The notes under the pieces were generated by a model, which did no database searches, was not told the DNA's origin, and saw only the letters and a program-made list of their open reading frames with translations. Both the position numbers and the translations under genes were made by a program. A stretch of DNA of 37,932 nucleotides from Bacteroidales bacterium (lineage in GTDB: Bacteria > Bacteroidota > Bacteroidia > Bacteroidales > F082), in NCBI GenBank assembly GCA_023229245.1, contig JALNZU010000030.1, positions 1 to 37,932 on the forward strand, in the 5' to 3' direction. Positions 16,279 to 25,313 of the stretch are shown piece by piece (position 1 is the first letter of the stretch; each line of letters starts with the position of its first letter).

Positions 16279-17082
16279 ATGAAAAAGGGACAGATTTCAA
16301 ATCTACTTAGAGGGCTTGGATTAATGTATTTCACTGATTGGGTGAGATATTACATACTAAAATTTAAAAATCGTAAGATTAACAAGGATTTTAAATCAAT
16401 GAATCCTGATGTGAAATTACCACCTGATTACCTGATCTATGAATCGTTCCAAATAAATTATCAGAAATATTACACCGAAAGTATCGAAACTGCTAAGTGG
16501 TTGACAGACCATTTCAAAAAACATATTGATTTAAAAGATAAAAGGATACTTGATTGGGGATGTGGACCTGGCCGGATTATTCGACACTTACCACATATAA
16601 TTGGGAATGGATGTGAATATTATGGAACTGATTATAACAAAGAATCTATTGATTGGTGTTCCAAAAACCTGACTGGTATTAAATTCAATAATAATTCATT
16701 AAAGGCTCAATTACCATATGAAGATAGTTTTATAGATGTGATTTATGGCATATCGATTTTTACTCACCTTTCTGAGCAGCTGCATTTTGATTGGTACAAG
16801 GAGTTATATCGGATTTTAAAACCAAATGGAATAATGTTCCTGTCGACACAAGGAGATAATTTCAAGGTTAAATTGACTGATTTGGAATTGATCAAATATG
16901 ATAAAAACCAATTGGTTGTTAGAGGAAAAGTAAAAGAAGGACATAGAACTTTTTCAACATTTCATCCTCAAGGATTTATGAGACAATTATTCGAAAATGT
17001 TGAGATCTTAGAACATATTGTGACAAAACCTGAAAACGGAAAATGGTTACCACAAGATATTTGGATAATAAGGAAACAATAA
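16279..17082 (+). CDS. Class I SAM-dependent methyltransferase
   Basis: Motif I LDWGCGPGRI (91-100) and the following acidic strand end YYGTDYN bind S-adenosylmethionine. FIDVIYGISIFTHLSEQLHF and ILKPNGIMFLSTQGD are motifs II and III of the Methyltransf_11/25 fold. The first 60 residues are an unrecognised helical extension with no signal peptide. Length 267 aa. The substrate is unknown; close relatives often sit in polysaccharide or natural-product clusters, but here the gene stands alone between two attC-like elements. Confidence 0.85.
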   Translation: MKKGQISNLLRGLGLMYFTDWVRYYILKFKNRKINKDFKSMNPDVKLPPDYLIYESFQINYQKYYTESIETAKWLTDHFKKHIDLKDKRILDWGCGPGRIIRHLPHIIGNGCEYYGTDYNKESIDWCSKNLTGIKFNNNSLKAQLPYEDSFIDVIYGISIFTHLSEQLHFDWYKELYRILKPNGIMFLSTQGDNFKVKLTDLELIKYDKNQLVVRGKVKEGHRTFSTFHPQGFMRQLFENVEILEHIVTKPENGKWLPQDIWIIRKQ

Positions 17083-17226
17083 TCACCGTTGCCTGACAAG
17101 TGGTCATACGCCATAGTGGGTTTCAGTTGAATATCTATCGTTTCATCTCGTATCAAGGTGTATAATAAGTGATACAGACGCAGTTCCGAAATCGCCACCT
17201 TCGTGTAGCCACTGCCCGTTATGAGG
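17083..17226 (+). repeat. attC-like palindromic element F
   Basis: It begins at the base after the methyltransferase stop codon. CCTGACAAGTGG-n4-ACG pairs with CGT-n4-CCACT near the right end, followed by GCCCGTTATGAGG. CGCCACCTTCG before the right arm matches the CGCCACTTCG of elements A and D. Confidence 0.42.
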
Positions 17227-17743
17227 AGCAGAGCAGACAATAATATTTTTTCATAGCTAGTTTTTTACCTAAACCCGAATTATTTACAAAAATTAAAATA
17301 ATTTAGATAAATACACTATTATCCATTGAAAATTAGTTATATTTAATGTACCTACATCCGATATACAGCTATAGATACGAATAAAAAAGCATCATCGAAT
17401 AAGTGAGAGCAAAACTTTTCATGGCTTAGGTAACAATAAATAAGTGAGATTTTTGTTATATATATTATATTTATGGTTAGATATGTTCTATTTATTTTGA
17501 GACAATCAAAAAAAACAATATTTAATAACCTGATAATCTACGTGTTATTCTATATAAATAAAGAATATAATCTTGCAGCTACACATTTTGTAAAAGCTGT
17601 TTCAAATACTTTATTACTTAGCAGCTTGTTGAACCGTCCTGAATTTTCTTTTCGTTTCTTTGAAAAACTTGTTTTCTATCATTGTCTGAGTAGGAATTGG
17701 AGTTTAATTACATCACAAAATACCTCTATTAAAAATAATTATC
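17227..17743. other. AT-rich gap upstream of a secreted paralogue, with a leader shared by the next paralogue
   Basis: About 75% A+T with no supported gene. The last ~190 bp (from about 17,570) align with the ~190 bp before the second paralogue (about 19,355-19,544). Both carry ACTTAG, TTGTT(G/A)AACC, TTTGA(A/G)AA, TGTCTGAGT or TGTTTGAGT and TTAAAAATAATT(A/G)TCATGAA. This is a duplicated leader or promoter region. Confidence 0.5.
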
Positions 17744-19210
17744 ATGAATGCACCTAAATCTATCTTAACTGCTCTAATTATGCAGTTGGCAGTAATCAGC
17801 TATGCCCAACAAAACACATGGGAGTTCAAAATCACATCCCCTGAGCATGAATACTTTAATGATGTGATTCAAACACAAGACAACAAAATTATCTTAACCT
17901 ACACCACAATGAACGCTTCACCCGAAGAAGATGATATTGCCTCTGTTATTCTACTTAACGATAAAGGGGAAGTACTGGTAGAAAATCATTTACGCCACCT
18001 AAACAAAGATTTGCATATCAGCAATATTTTTGATTCTACAGATTTTCTGTATCTTGTTGGTTCTTATTTAAATACTGATCAGCAAAGCACCCAATCGGGT
18101 ATTGCATTTTACAAAATGGATAACGGCTTAAACCTGCTTGATTCCACTTTTTTCGATTTTCCCTCTTCAAACAGTTTATTTGCGTTGCATGCAAATACAG
18201 CAGAAAACGAGTTTCTTGTAGGCGGTTCTTATCATATTAATCAAAACTCATGGGGTAGTCCTTTTTTCTACGTGTTCAACCATCAATTCGACAGCATCAA
18301 GGCGGTTGTGTTTCCTGAACATTCTGATAACGGCTATTTTAACAAGTTTAAAAAGCTTTCTACCAATGAATACTGGCTTGCCGACATACTACAAAGAACG
18401 TATTACCAGCTTGATTCAGAATTAAATATGCTTGAAAAATATAGATATCAAACATATTCGATCGGTAGTATAGGAGTGAAATGGGATAGTGAAAGCACAT
18501 TTTACTCTGCCGGAAAAGTAAGCAATCCAGCTTCTCCCGGCATTTCATTAGGTTTTAGCAAGCAGTATCATCCATTTGATACTACAGCTCTACTAACAAA
18601 TTACTGGCGTTTGACCGATACTGTTGATCATCCCGCATTCAAGGAAAGTATTGACTTTAACAATAAGGATTCTATTTTTATAGGAGCTACAAGAAACCTA
18701 TCGGTGCAAAACCCATATTTTGCTCAGGAAGCCTCCTGGCTAGTAATTATTCAGACCGATAGCCTGCTCAATGTAAGATGGGAACGATTTTATGGTGGTG
18801 ATGCGTATTATGTGATGGGGAAAATCATTTCTACGAATGATGGAGGTTGCCTTATCGGTGGCTGGGTATATGATTTTGAGAATTCCGCTACAAACCAGAC
18901 TGATGTTTTATTACTCAAACTCAATAGCGAAGGCTTGTTGACAGGACAAAACGAGCTGCAGGAAAGTCTGCTGCGTGAAGCCATAGTGTATCCCAATCCG
19001 GGCAGTGCCATCATGCAGGTGAGGTTAGCAGCACAGCATCCCAATGCCTTGTTGGAGCTGTTCGACAGCCAAGGGAAATTAATGCTAAGCCAGCAGGTAC
19101 ACGAAAAGGAAAGCCGCATCAACACTGCACAATTACCGTCCGGCACTTATATTTATCGCCTGAGTGCAGCTACCGGGCTAAACGAAAGCGGGACATGGGT
19201 AAAGCAGTAA
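17744..19210 (+). CDS. T9SS-secreted protein of unknown function, paralogue 1
   Basis: A signal peptide (MNAPKSILTALIMQLAVISY, cleaved near AQQ) is followed by about 370 residues of short beta-strand pattern with repeated DSLLN-type and GGxxxD motifs, suggesting a beta-propeller. One example is IIQTDSLLNVRWERFYGGDA with TNDGGCLIGGW. The C-terminal ~80 residues from EAIVYPNPGSAIMQVRL to SGTWVKQ are a T9SS type A sorting domain. It is a tandem paralogue of the gene at 19,545, and the two differ in the middle but are almost identical over the last ~100 codons. Function unknown; likely a surface protein. Confidence 0.85.
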   Translation: MNAPKSILTALIMQLAVISYAQQNTWEFKITSPEHEYFNDVIQTQDNKIILTYTTMNASPEEDDIASVILLNDKGEVLVENHLRHLNKDLHISNIFDSTDFLYLVGSYLNTDQQSTQSGIAFYKMDNGLNLLDSTFFDFPSSNSLFALHANTAENEFLVGGSYHINQNSWGSPFFYVFNHQFDSIKAVVFPEHSDNGYFNKFKKLSTNEYWLADILQRTYYQLDSELNMLEKYRYQTYSIGSIGVKWDSESTFYSAGKVSNPASPGISLGFSKQYHPFDTTALLTNYWRLTDTVDHPAFKESIDFNNKDSIFIGATRNLSVQNPYFAQEASWLVIIQTDSLLNVRWERFYGGDAYYVMGKIISTNDGGCLIGGWVYDFENSATNQTDVLLLKLNSEGLLTGQNELQESLLREAIVYPNPGSAIMQVRLAAQHPNALLELFDSQGKLMLSQQVHEKESRINTAQLPSGTYIYRLSAATGLNESGTWVKQ

Positions 19211-19544
19211 ACTGCGCTTTATCAACAACACGAAAGTGAAGCTTTTGATGTTTGCACTATATTTTTTTATATCTTTACACCATTCAATTTGAAGTAATCA
19301 ATAAGAAATTATGTTTAACAGGATGACAACCAACATATTACAATTATCTGAGATAAACAAATATCACACTCCGTCTGCTACCTGTTTTGCACAGGCTGTT
19401 CGGATAAATAGGTTACTTAGTATATTGTTAAACCATTCTGTGTTCGATTTTCATTGCTTTGAGAAGTCTGTTTTTTTTATCCTTGTTTGAGTGTGACTTT
19501 GAGTTTAATTAGATTACAAAATATCCCTGTTAAAAATAATTGTC

Positions 19545-21005
19545 ATGAACATATTTAAATCCATCTTAGCTGCTGTATTTATGCAGTTGACTATCTTCAG
19601 TCATGCTCAGCAAGCCACATGGGAGTTTCTTATGTCAACTCCTCAAGAAGATGATTATGCGCGTGATTTGATAGAAGAAAAAGACGGATCAATCTTTATC
19701 GCCGGTCGCTCTCGCAAGCTTGATCAACCTTATAAATCAAAGGCATTACTTATTAAATTAAACCATCTTGGAGATTTTTTAGACTCAATTCAATTCGATT
19801 TTGAAGGGCACAACACATTAATATCACAACTGTTAAAAAGTATTGATGATCAAGTGATTTTATTATCATTTTTTCACGAAGCCTCGGCTCAAGGAAATAA
19901 TGGAGGAATATTACTCAACTACGTTGATAATGAATTAAATATCAGTCAATCTACTAGTTTTTTTGCAGATAGTAATTATCGTATTTTAAGTGCTAACGGA
20001 AATATATCAGATGATGGAAATCTTTTTTTAAGCATAACCGGACATTTATCCGGTGCACTATTTCATTCATACCTTATTGAAACTAATAATTCCTTTGAAC
20101 TATTAAAATCACGTTTTTTAAACACATCCCCCTCGACTTATTTTCAACTTCGAAAGCTTGACAACTATACCTATTGGGCTATAAATGAATTAACTAATAA
20201 ATACGAATTATTTGATTTTCAGTTCAATCGAGTTCAAGAGCAAATTATCCCTGAATATCTCACATCAAGTTTTGGCGTTAAATGGGACAGTGATAGTAGT
20301 TTTTTTCTTTTAGGAGATAAAACTAATGATTATCATAGTCTTGGTTTCATCAAACAGCATAATCCAATTGATACCACCGGATATACCTATAATCAATGGC
20401 AAACAAACGACACACTCAATGCCCCTGCAATTTTGAATGGTATTGACTATAAAAACAAGGACACTTTATTTATTGGAGGCACTCACAATATGCCTTATGT
20501 ACTTGACCCATACCATTACCCATCTCCAAGCTGGTTTGTTATACTGCAAACCGACAGCCTGCTCAATATCCGTTGGGAAAGATTTTATGGTGGCAATGCA
20601 AACCATCTAATGACGAACCTCATTGCTACCCGCGATGGTGGCTGCCTGATAACTGGCACTCGTTACGATTATCTGAATGATCCCCTACCCCAAACCGATA
20701 TCATCGTCTTAAAACTCAATAGCGAAGGCTTATTGACAGGTCAAAACAAGCTGCAGGAAAGTCTGCTACGTGAAGCCATAGTGTATCCCAATCCGGGTAG
20801 TGCCATCATGCAGGTGAGGTTAGCAGCACAGCATCCCAATGCCTTGTTGGAGCTGTTCGACAGCCAAGGGAAATTAATGCTAAGCAAGCAGGTACACGAA
20901 AAGGAAAGCCACATCAACACCGCACAATTACCGTCCGGCACTTATATTTATCGCCTGAGTGCAGCTACAGGGCTAAACGAAAGCGGAAAATGGGTGAAGC
21001 AGTAA
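19545..21005 (+). CDS. T9SS-secreted protein of unknown function, paralogue 2
   Basis: Same architecture as the gene at 17,744: signal peptide MNIFKSILAAVFMQLTIFSH, then ATWEFLMSTPQEDDYARDLI, a strand-rich body with VILQTDSLLNIRWERFYGGNA and ATRDGGCLITGT, and a T9SS type A sorting domain beginning EAIVYPNPGSAIMQVRL. The body is clearly homologous but diverged, while the last ~290 bp are nearly identical in DNA to paralogue 1. That suggests recent gene conversion or strong constraint on the export signal. The duplicated unit includes the upstream leader. Confidence 0.85.
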   Translation: MNIFKSILAAVFMQLTIFSHAQQATWEFLMSTPQEDDYARDLIEEKDGSIFIAGRSRKLDQPYKSKALLIKLNHLGDFLDSIQFDFEGHNTLISQLLKSIDDQVILLSFFHEASAQGNNGGILLNYVDNELNISQSTSFFADSNYRILSANGNISDDGNLFLSITGHLSGALFHSYLIETNNSFELLKSRFLNTSPSTYFQLRKLDNYTYWAINELTNKYELFDFQFNRVQEQIIPEYLTSSFGVKWDSDSSFFLLGDKTNDYHSLGFIKQHNPIDTTGYTYNQWQTNDTLNAPAILNGIDYKNKDTLFIGGTHNMPYVLDPYHYPSPSWFVILQTDSLLNIRWERFYGGNANHLMTNLIATRDGGCLITGTRYDYLNDPLPQTDIIVLKLNSEGLLTGQNKLQESLLREAIVYPNPGSAIMQVRLAAQHPNALLELFDSQGKLMLSKQVHEKESHINTAQLPSGTYIYRLSAATGLNESGKWVKQ

Positions 21006-21117
21006 ACTGAGCCTTTCAACAATACGAAAATGTAGTATTTGATGTAGGCACAGTATCTTTTAAGACACAATAGCCTGATCTTAAATTGATTCTATCATTT
21101 ATTTTTAAAGCTTACAA

Positions 21118-22422
21118 TTATTTTACAACCAACTTTTTAGATATTACTTTATGATTCGAGTCAATTTTTACCATATAAATACCTGCAGCAAAAGAAGAAA
21201 CTTCGATGGTTTCAGACGAATTTGCTGAATTTGATTGATATACCAATTGACCCAAATTGTTCATAATGGAAATCGTAGATTTTTCAGGCAAATTTTCAAA
21301 ATATATGTTATGGGTTGCCGGATTCGGATACATGAATACATTATTCATTTCTGTAGTTGATACACCTGAGTTGCCCAACCCCAAATCATCTATTTTTATT
21401 CGGTAAATATTTGGGTCTTGGTCACTTTTTACGGCAAACAGATGGTCTTTGCTCACTGCAAAATCAATAATATCATTACTGCCTAAATCGCCTGTAATAT
21501 TTTTCCATGTCGCACACGCATCAGTAGAAACAAAAACCTTGTTATTACCGCCTGCATTCGCAACCAGATAAAACTGATTTCTTGCTTCGTTGTATAAAAC
21601 AAAAGTGAACATGGCATAAATGGGTTCATTGGTGTCTAAATCGATATAATCGATAGAATTAAAGCTTACTCCTCCATCAGTTGATTTGTAAAAGCTATTG
21701 AGAGTCGTTGCGATGATCGTTCCATTTGGTAGCACGAAAACACCTCCAACATTTATGTTCCCCACTCCAGATTCGGAAGATTGAAAGGACTCTCCGCCAT
21801 CATGAGAATAATAGATACCTTGATTATAGGAGCCAATAATAATCGTATCTCCAGAATAAGAAGCGGCAAGAGAAATAGGATGAATACCACTTAAAGGTAC
21901 AGCAAATAAAATATTCCAAGTTTGACCATTGTCGGTTGATTTTTGGATATTAGTACCCCGACCAATAAAAAATGTATTGTTACGAGTTACATCATAGAGT
22001 TTTCTTGTTTTTTGGTCAACTACATCAGGTGAAAATAACTGTCCTAAGTCCTCCCAGTCGCTTAAACCATCGGGAGATTTATAAAATTTAAAACTCACGT
22101 AAGACAAGGCTTCACCACCATGTGTTCCAATTAATACCGAACCGTCACGACCAATAGACACACCGGTAAATTTTATGTCGTCAAACTGTGAGTCCATATT
22201 GCTCCAGCTATCCCCGCCATCAAATGAAATATAGTGATCGCCACTCCTGTTTAACAGACTGGTGGTTACAATATTAGAATAACCCGAAGCAAAAATCATT
22301 TTTGTATGCCAATCGGTATTTGTATATTGTTGAGAGAGCGTTTCCCAATGTTGGGCGTTAGAAATGAAAGGTATCAAAAGCCATATGCCTAATCCTAGAA
22401 TGATTGTGTAAATCTTTTTCAT
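21118..22422 (-). CDS. T9SS-secreted Asp-box (BNR/sialidase-like) repeat protein
   Basis: Start at ATG 22,422 (MKKIYTIILGLGIWLLIPFI) gives a normal signal peptide; the longer open frame to 22,482 adds 20 residues before it. At least six Asp-box motifs (SxDxGxxW) are seen: SFDGGDSWSNM, SPDGLSDWEDL, STDNGQTWNIL, SHDGGESFQSS, STDGGVSFNSI and STDACATWKNI. They imply a beta-propeller as in sialidases and photosystem II assembly factor YCF48-like proteins. No sialidase catalytic residues were recognised. The C-terminus (NVFMYPNPATHNIYFENLPE to VISKKLVVK) is a T9SS type A sorting domain. It converges on the paralogue pair. Confidence 0.85.
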   Translation of the reverse strand: MKKIYTIILGLGIWLLIPFISNAQHWETLSQQYTNTDWHTKMIFASGYSNIVTTSLLNRSGDHYISFDGGDSWSNMDSQFDDIKFTGVSIGRDGSVLIGTHGGEALSYVSFKFYKSPDGLSDWEDLGQLFSPDVVDQKTRKLYDVTRNNTFFIGRGTNIQKSTDNGQTWNILFAVPLSGIHPISLAASYSGDTIIIGSYNQGIYYSHDGGESFQSSESGVGNINVGGVFVLPNGTIIATTLNSFYKSTDGGVSFNSIDYIDLDTNEPIYAMFTFVLYNEARNQFYLVANAGGNNKVFVSTDACATWKNITGDLGSNDIIDFAVSKDHLFAVKSDQDPNIYRIKIDDLGLGNSGVSTTEMNNVFMYPNPATHNIYFENLPEKSTISIMNNLGQLVYQSNSANSSETIEVSSFAAGIYMVKIDSNHKVISKKLVVK

Positions 22423-22585
22423 GATATAAAGTTTTAAAATATTTAGGCAAAGGAATAGAGGTTTATGATTTTTTGTAATCACCCTTTAGTGTGAATTTAT
22501 ATGCAACCCAAATCATGCAATTGATTTACTGGAACTAGTATAATGTTTTCAATAACAATATCTTAGATTCATTATCTCAATCACC

Positions 22586-22950
22586 AAAATAGTGAAAGCT
22601 GATATTCCATAGACCTTTAAAGATAAAGAGGTGAGTCCGTGGGGAAGAATGCGCTTACTCAAAGAGTTTTACGGCTGCATCGGCTTTGTGTCAACTTCCA
22701 TTAATTGAGAAAGCTAGTGGGCGTGGAATTGATCATCACGAAATCATGGAATGTTTTATCATGAGTGTGATTCGTGTCGCCAACAATTGTACTGTGGCAT
22801 CACAGTTTCGCTAAGACCATATTTTGAAAGAAATATTTCGGTGGTAGTATGGAATGCTAAGTAAAAACAGTCTATCCCGATTTTTTCCAAAATATGACGA
22901 ACTACTTTCTCAGACCTATTTTGCAGTCGATACATTGGCGTCTTAAAAAA
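22586..22950 (+). pseudogene. IS1380-type transposase relic
   Basis: Two frames must be joined. The first reads IVKADIP-stop-TFKDKEVSPWGRMRL, then LKEFYGCIGFV, up to about 22,690. The second, shifted by one base from 22,695, reads LPLIEKASGRGIDHHEIMEC, FIMSVIRVANNCTVASQFR-stop, HILKEIFRW-stop, then NSLSRFFPKYDELLSQTYF. The order (PWGGM-like start, SIRxGA-like, SQFRxDxxLKEIF, SLSRFF) fits the N-terminal part of Bacteroidota IS1380-family transposases. Three in-frame stops and a frameshift show it is dead; the catalytic DDE region is missing. The remaining gap up to 23,121 is AT-rich, without a supported gene. Confidence 0.6.
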
Positions 22951-23121
22951 TATAGCCGGTTTCAGCCGACTAAGGCAAAAAAATCATACCACAGAGCTCT
23001 TAAAAAAAGATCGGAACGTGTAATTCGCCTGAAAAAACACAATTGCCATAGTGGGGTTCATAGTATATTTCCCTATTTCAATAAAATATGTCGTCCTATG
23101 TGGTTTAATCACATATATGTT

Positions 23122-23129
23122 TATCTTTG
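23122..23129 (+). promoter_or_regulatory. -7 box TATCTTTG before the rubredoxin-like gene
   Basis: TATCTTTG matches TAnnTTTG, 49 bp before the ATG. The ~75 bp upstream align with the promoter modules ending at 10,833 and 15,206. Confidence 0.42.
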
Positions 23130-23178
23130 AGACCGAAGCTTTAAATCATCTAAACTACACATTAAACATCTGATTCAT

Positions 23179-23772
23179 ATGAAAGAACTCGTACGTTGTC
23201 GCCCTTGTGGCTATGTCATGGAAGCCGACAAGCTGGGTGATGTTTGTCCGGCTTGCGGCATGTCCCGCAAAGTATTCGAACCTTATCGCGAGAAAGTGGC
23301 TCTCAACAGGCTGCGATTACTCAATTTAGACCTGCATCCTATTGCTATTCATCTGTCGCAAACATTGGTAATTACAATTCCTGTCTTTATCATCATCAGC
23401 TATATGTTTGTTGGATTTCATCCCGAGCTGATCATTAATATACTGCAAGCAGCTGTCTTTCTTTTCCCTTTTACCTTAGTGTTAGCAATGATTACCGGCA
23501 TGATAGATGGGTTTACCCGCTTTAAAACATTAAATACTCCGTTGCTTAAGATCAAGATACTCTTCAGCATCATCATTCTAATCCTCTCGGTTGCAATGAT
23601 GGTGGTAGGTCCTAAGGAAGGCTACGGGTTATGGACGTTTGTACTTTCTGTAGCAAGTCTGGTAGCAGGTATTCAGTTGGGTCTATGGGGCAAGAAACTG
23701 ATCAATGTGATCTTACCCGGCAGTTTCCCTAAGCGCAAAAGAAAGGATAAAAAACAGCCGCAAACAGAATAA
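23179..23772 (+). CDS. Rubredoxin-like domain fused to a membrane domain
   Basis: The N-terminus has four Cys in two CxxC pairs: Cys7/Cys10 (CRPCGY) and Cys23/Cys26 (CPACG), the knuckles of a rubredoxin-type iron (or zinc) site, about 30 residues long. Four transmembrane helices follow (about 57-80, 86-108, 125-145, 150-170), and the tail is Lys-rich (KRKRKDKKQ). A His at about residue 53/58 before helix 1 is typical of DUF2231-like membrane proteins that may bind haem, but this is only suggestive. A membrane electron-transfer role is inferred. It is the first gene of the more GC-balanced right half of the window. Confidence 0.75.
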   Translation: MKELVRCRPCGYVMEADKLGDVCPACGMSRKVFEPYREKVALNRLRLLNLDLHPIAIHLSQTLVITIPVFIIISYMFVGFHPELIINILQAAVFLFPFTLVLAMITGMIDGFTRFKTLNTPLLKIKILFSIIILILSVAMMVVGPKEGYGLWTFVLSVASLVAGIQLGLWGKKLINVILPGSFPKRKRKDKKQPQTE

Positions 23773-23850
23773 ACCCAATGTATAAACTATTGGTATTGAG
23801 ATTCAGGCAGTAAAAAAGCCGATTTCTATCGAATGATTATGCGAAGAGGT

Positions 23851-25140
23851 TCAGATATCGCTTTCTGAGGCTATCTCGTCCGACTGGGCCAGATTAAGCT
23901 CATTGATAAAATCGGTCAGTTCTTTTTGTTTCTCTGCTACTAAGTTGGCAAAAGCAGTCATATTTTGCGGTTCTACAGGTTTTGCGGGTGGCGATTCTAC
24001 GGTAAGCGGATTGACGGGTTGACCATGTTTAAAAAATCTGAAATCTAAATGCGGTCCGGTAGCTAATCCCGTACTGCCTACATATCCTATCAGCTGTCCT
24101 TGTGTTACACGCGTACCTTCCTGTATTCCGGATGCAAATTTTTGCAGGTGCATATACGCTGTGGTGTAAGTGCTGTTGTGTTTGATATATAAATAGTTCC
24201 CGGCTCCTCCTTTTTGAAACCCTTTGCGTGTTACTACTCCTTGTCCGATCGCATAGACCGGAGTACCTGTTGGTGCTGCATAATCAACTCCATGATGAGG
24301 CCGGTGTATCTTTAAAATAGGATGATAGCGGCTATGTGTAAAGTGAGAGCTGATCCGACTATATTTCAACGGAGCTTTCAAGAATGCCCTGCGAAGGCTC
24401 TCCCCTTTCTCATCAAAATAATCACCTTCACCATCCTGCTCAAAATAAAATGCAAACTGATCCTTATTATAATGATTGAACCGGGAAGCTAATATCTTGC
24501 CTACTCCAACCGCTTCCCCATCAATATATTTGCGTTCGTACATCAGCTCGAAATTATCATACTTTTGAATGCCAAAGAAATCCACTGTCCAGGCATACAC
24601 ATCCGACAATTTAATAGCTAACTCCGCATCATAACCTTGTCCTACTATGGTATTCCAAAGCGAAGAATGGATGATACCATGCGCCCACTCTATATGAGTT
24701 TCAACTGATTTCTGTCCGCTATAAGCATACAATGAATCGCTCAGGCTAAAAACTACATAATCCGATTTATTGATCTCATAGACAAAATATTTGGGCTGCC
24801 GCAGGCTATCATTGGTAAGCATGACGAAATAATTATTTCCTGCCCGTATCCGGCGTACATCAAAAGTGTCGCGAAAGTTACGACTCAACAGGTCTATAGT
24901 AGCATAAGGCACTCCATATTGCTGCAAAAGATCGGCTAAGAACTGATTCTTACCTATCTGATCCTGTATGATCTCCAGAGAATCTACGAGTATGTCAAAC
25001 ATATATTGCGGCTCATAGACCTGCTCTTCGGCAGATGATTCGCCAGACTGAGAAGGCGAACACCGGGTAAACACCAAACAGCTAGTAATTCCTGAAAGCA
25101 CCAATATAAGTTTGAGTAATTGCTTATACTGTCTCATCAT
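23851..25140 (-). CDS. M23-family peptidoglycan metallopeptidase, lipoprotein
   Basis: The N-terminus has a lipobox-like ITSC (Cys21), so membrane anchoring is likely. Residues 40-265 are a helix and strand region typical of OapA/M23-associated N-terminal domains. The C-terminal lysostaphin-type domain has the zinc and catalytic residues His283 and Asp287-region in HRPHHGVDYAAPTGTPVYA, His331 in YMHLQKF and His364 in GPHLDFRFF. HLDFR replaces the more usual HLHFR, as seen in many Bacteroidota members. It should cut peptide cross-links of peptidoglycan and act in wall growth or cell separation. A -7 box lies 8 bp upstream. Confidence 0.88.
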   Translation of the reverse strand: MMRQYKQLLKLILVLSGITSCLVFTRCSPSQSGESSAEEQVYEPQYMFDILVDSLEIIQDQIGKNQFLADLLQQYGVPYATIDLLSRNFRDTFDVRRIRAGNNYFVMLTNDSLRQPKYFVYEINKSDYVVFSLSDSLYAYSGQKSVETHIEWAHGIIHSSLWNTIVGQGYDAELAIKLSDVYAWTVDFFGIQKYDNFELMYERKYIDGEAVGVGKILASRFNHYNKDQFAFYFEQDGEGDYFDEKGESLRRAFLKAPLKYSRISSHFTHSRYHPILKIHRPHHGVDYAAPTGTPVYAIGQGVVTRKGFQKGGAGNYLYIKHNSTYTTAYMHLQKFASGIQEGTRVTQGQLIGYVGSTGLATGPHLDFRFFKHGQPVNPLTVESPPAKPVEPQNMTAFANLVAEKQKELTDFINELNLAQSDEIASESDI

Positions 25141-25147
25141 GTGAAAA

Positions 25148-25155
25148 CAAAATTA
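25148..25155 (-). promoter_or_regulatory. -7 box TAATTTTG before the M23 peptidase gene
   Basis: On the minus strand TAATTTTG ends only 7 bp before the first ATG (25,140) and 10 bp before a second ATG (25,137). If used, the mRNA would have almost no leader. Nothing else notable was seen in 25,141-25,313. Confidence 0.35.
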
Positions 25156-25313
25156 TGAGTTTTACGAAGGAATAGCTGCAAAATTATAAGATTTCAGACA
25201 TCTTTTGCTGTTTTTCAGAAATTAGTTCCTTTTGTGATATTTCTATCAAGTCGGTATCCGGTCTTATTTTGTGCGCCCCATAGTACATCAGGGTAGTTAC
25301 CAGAATTTCCTGT

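Noticed and set aside
10911..17082. Complete integron
   Set aside because: No integron integrase reading frame occurs anywhere in the window; only cassette-like sites are present.
17473..17757. 94-codon reading frame before secreted paralogue 1
   Set aside because: The homologous stretch before paralogue 2 is not open, the composition is that of AT-rich leader DNA, and it overlaps the start of a real gene.
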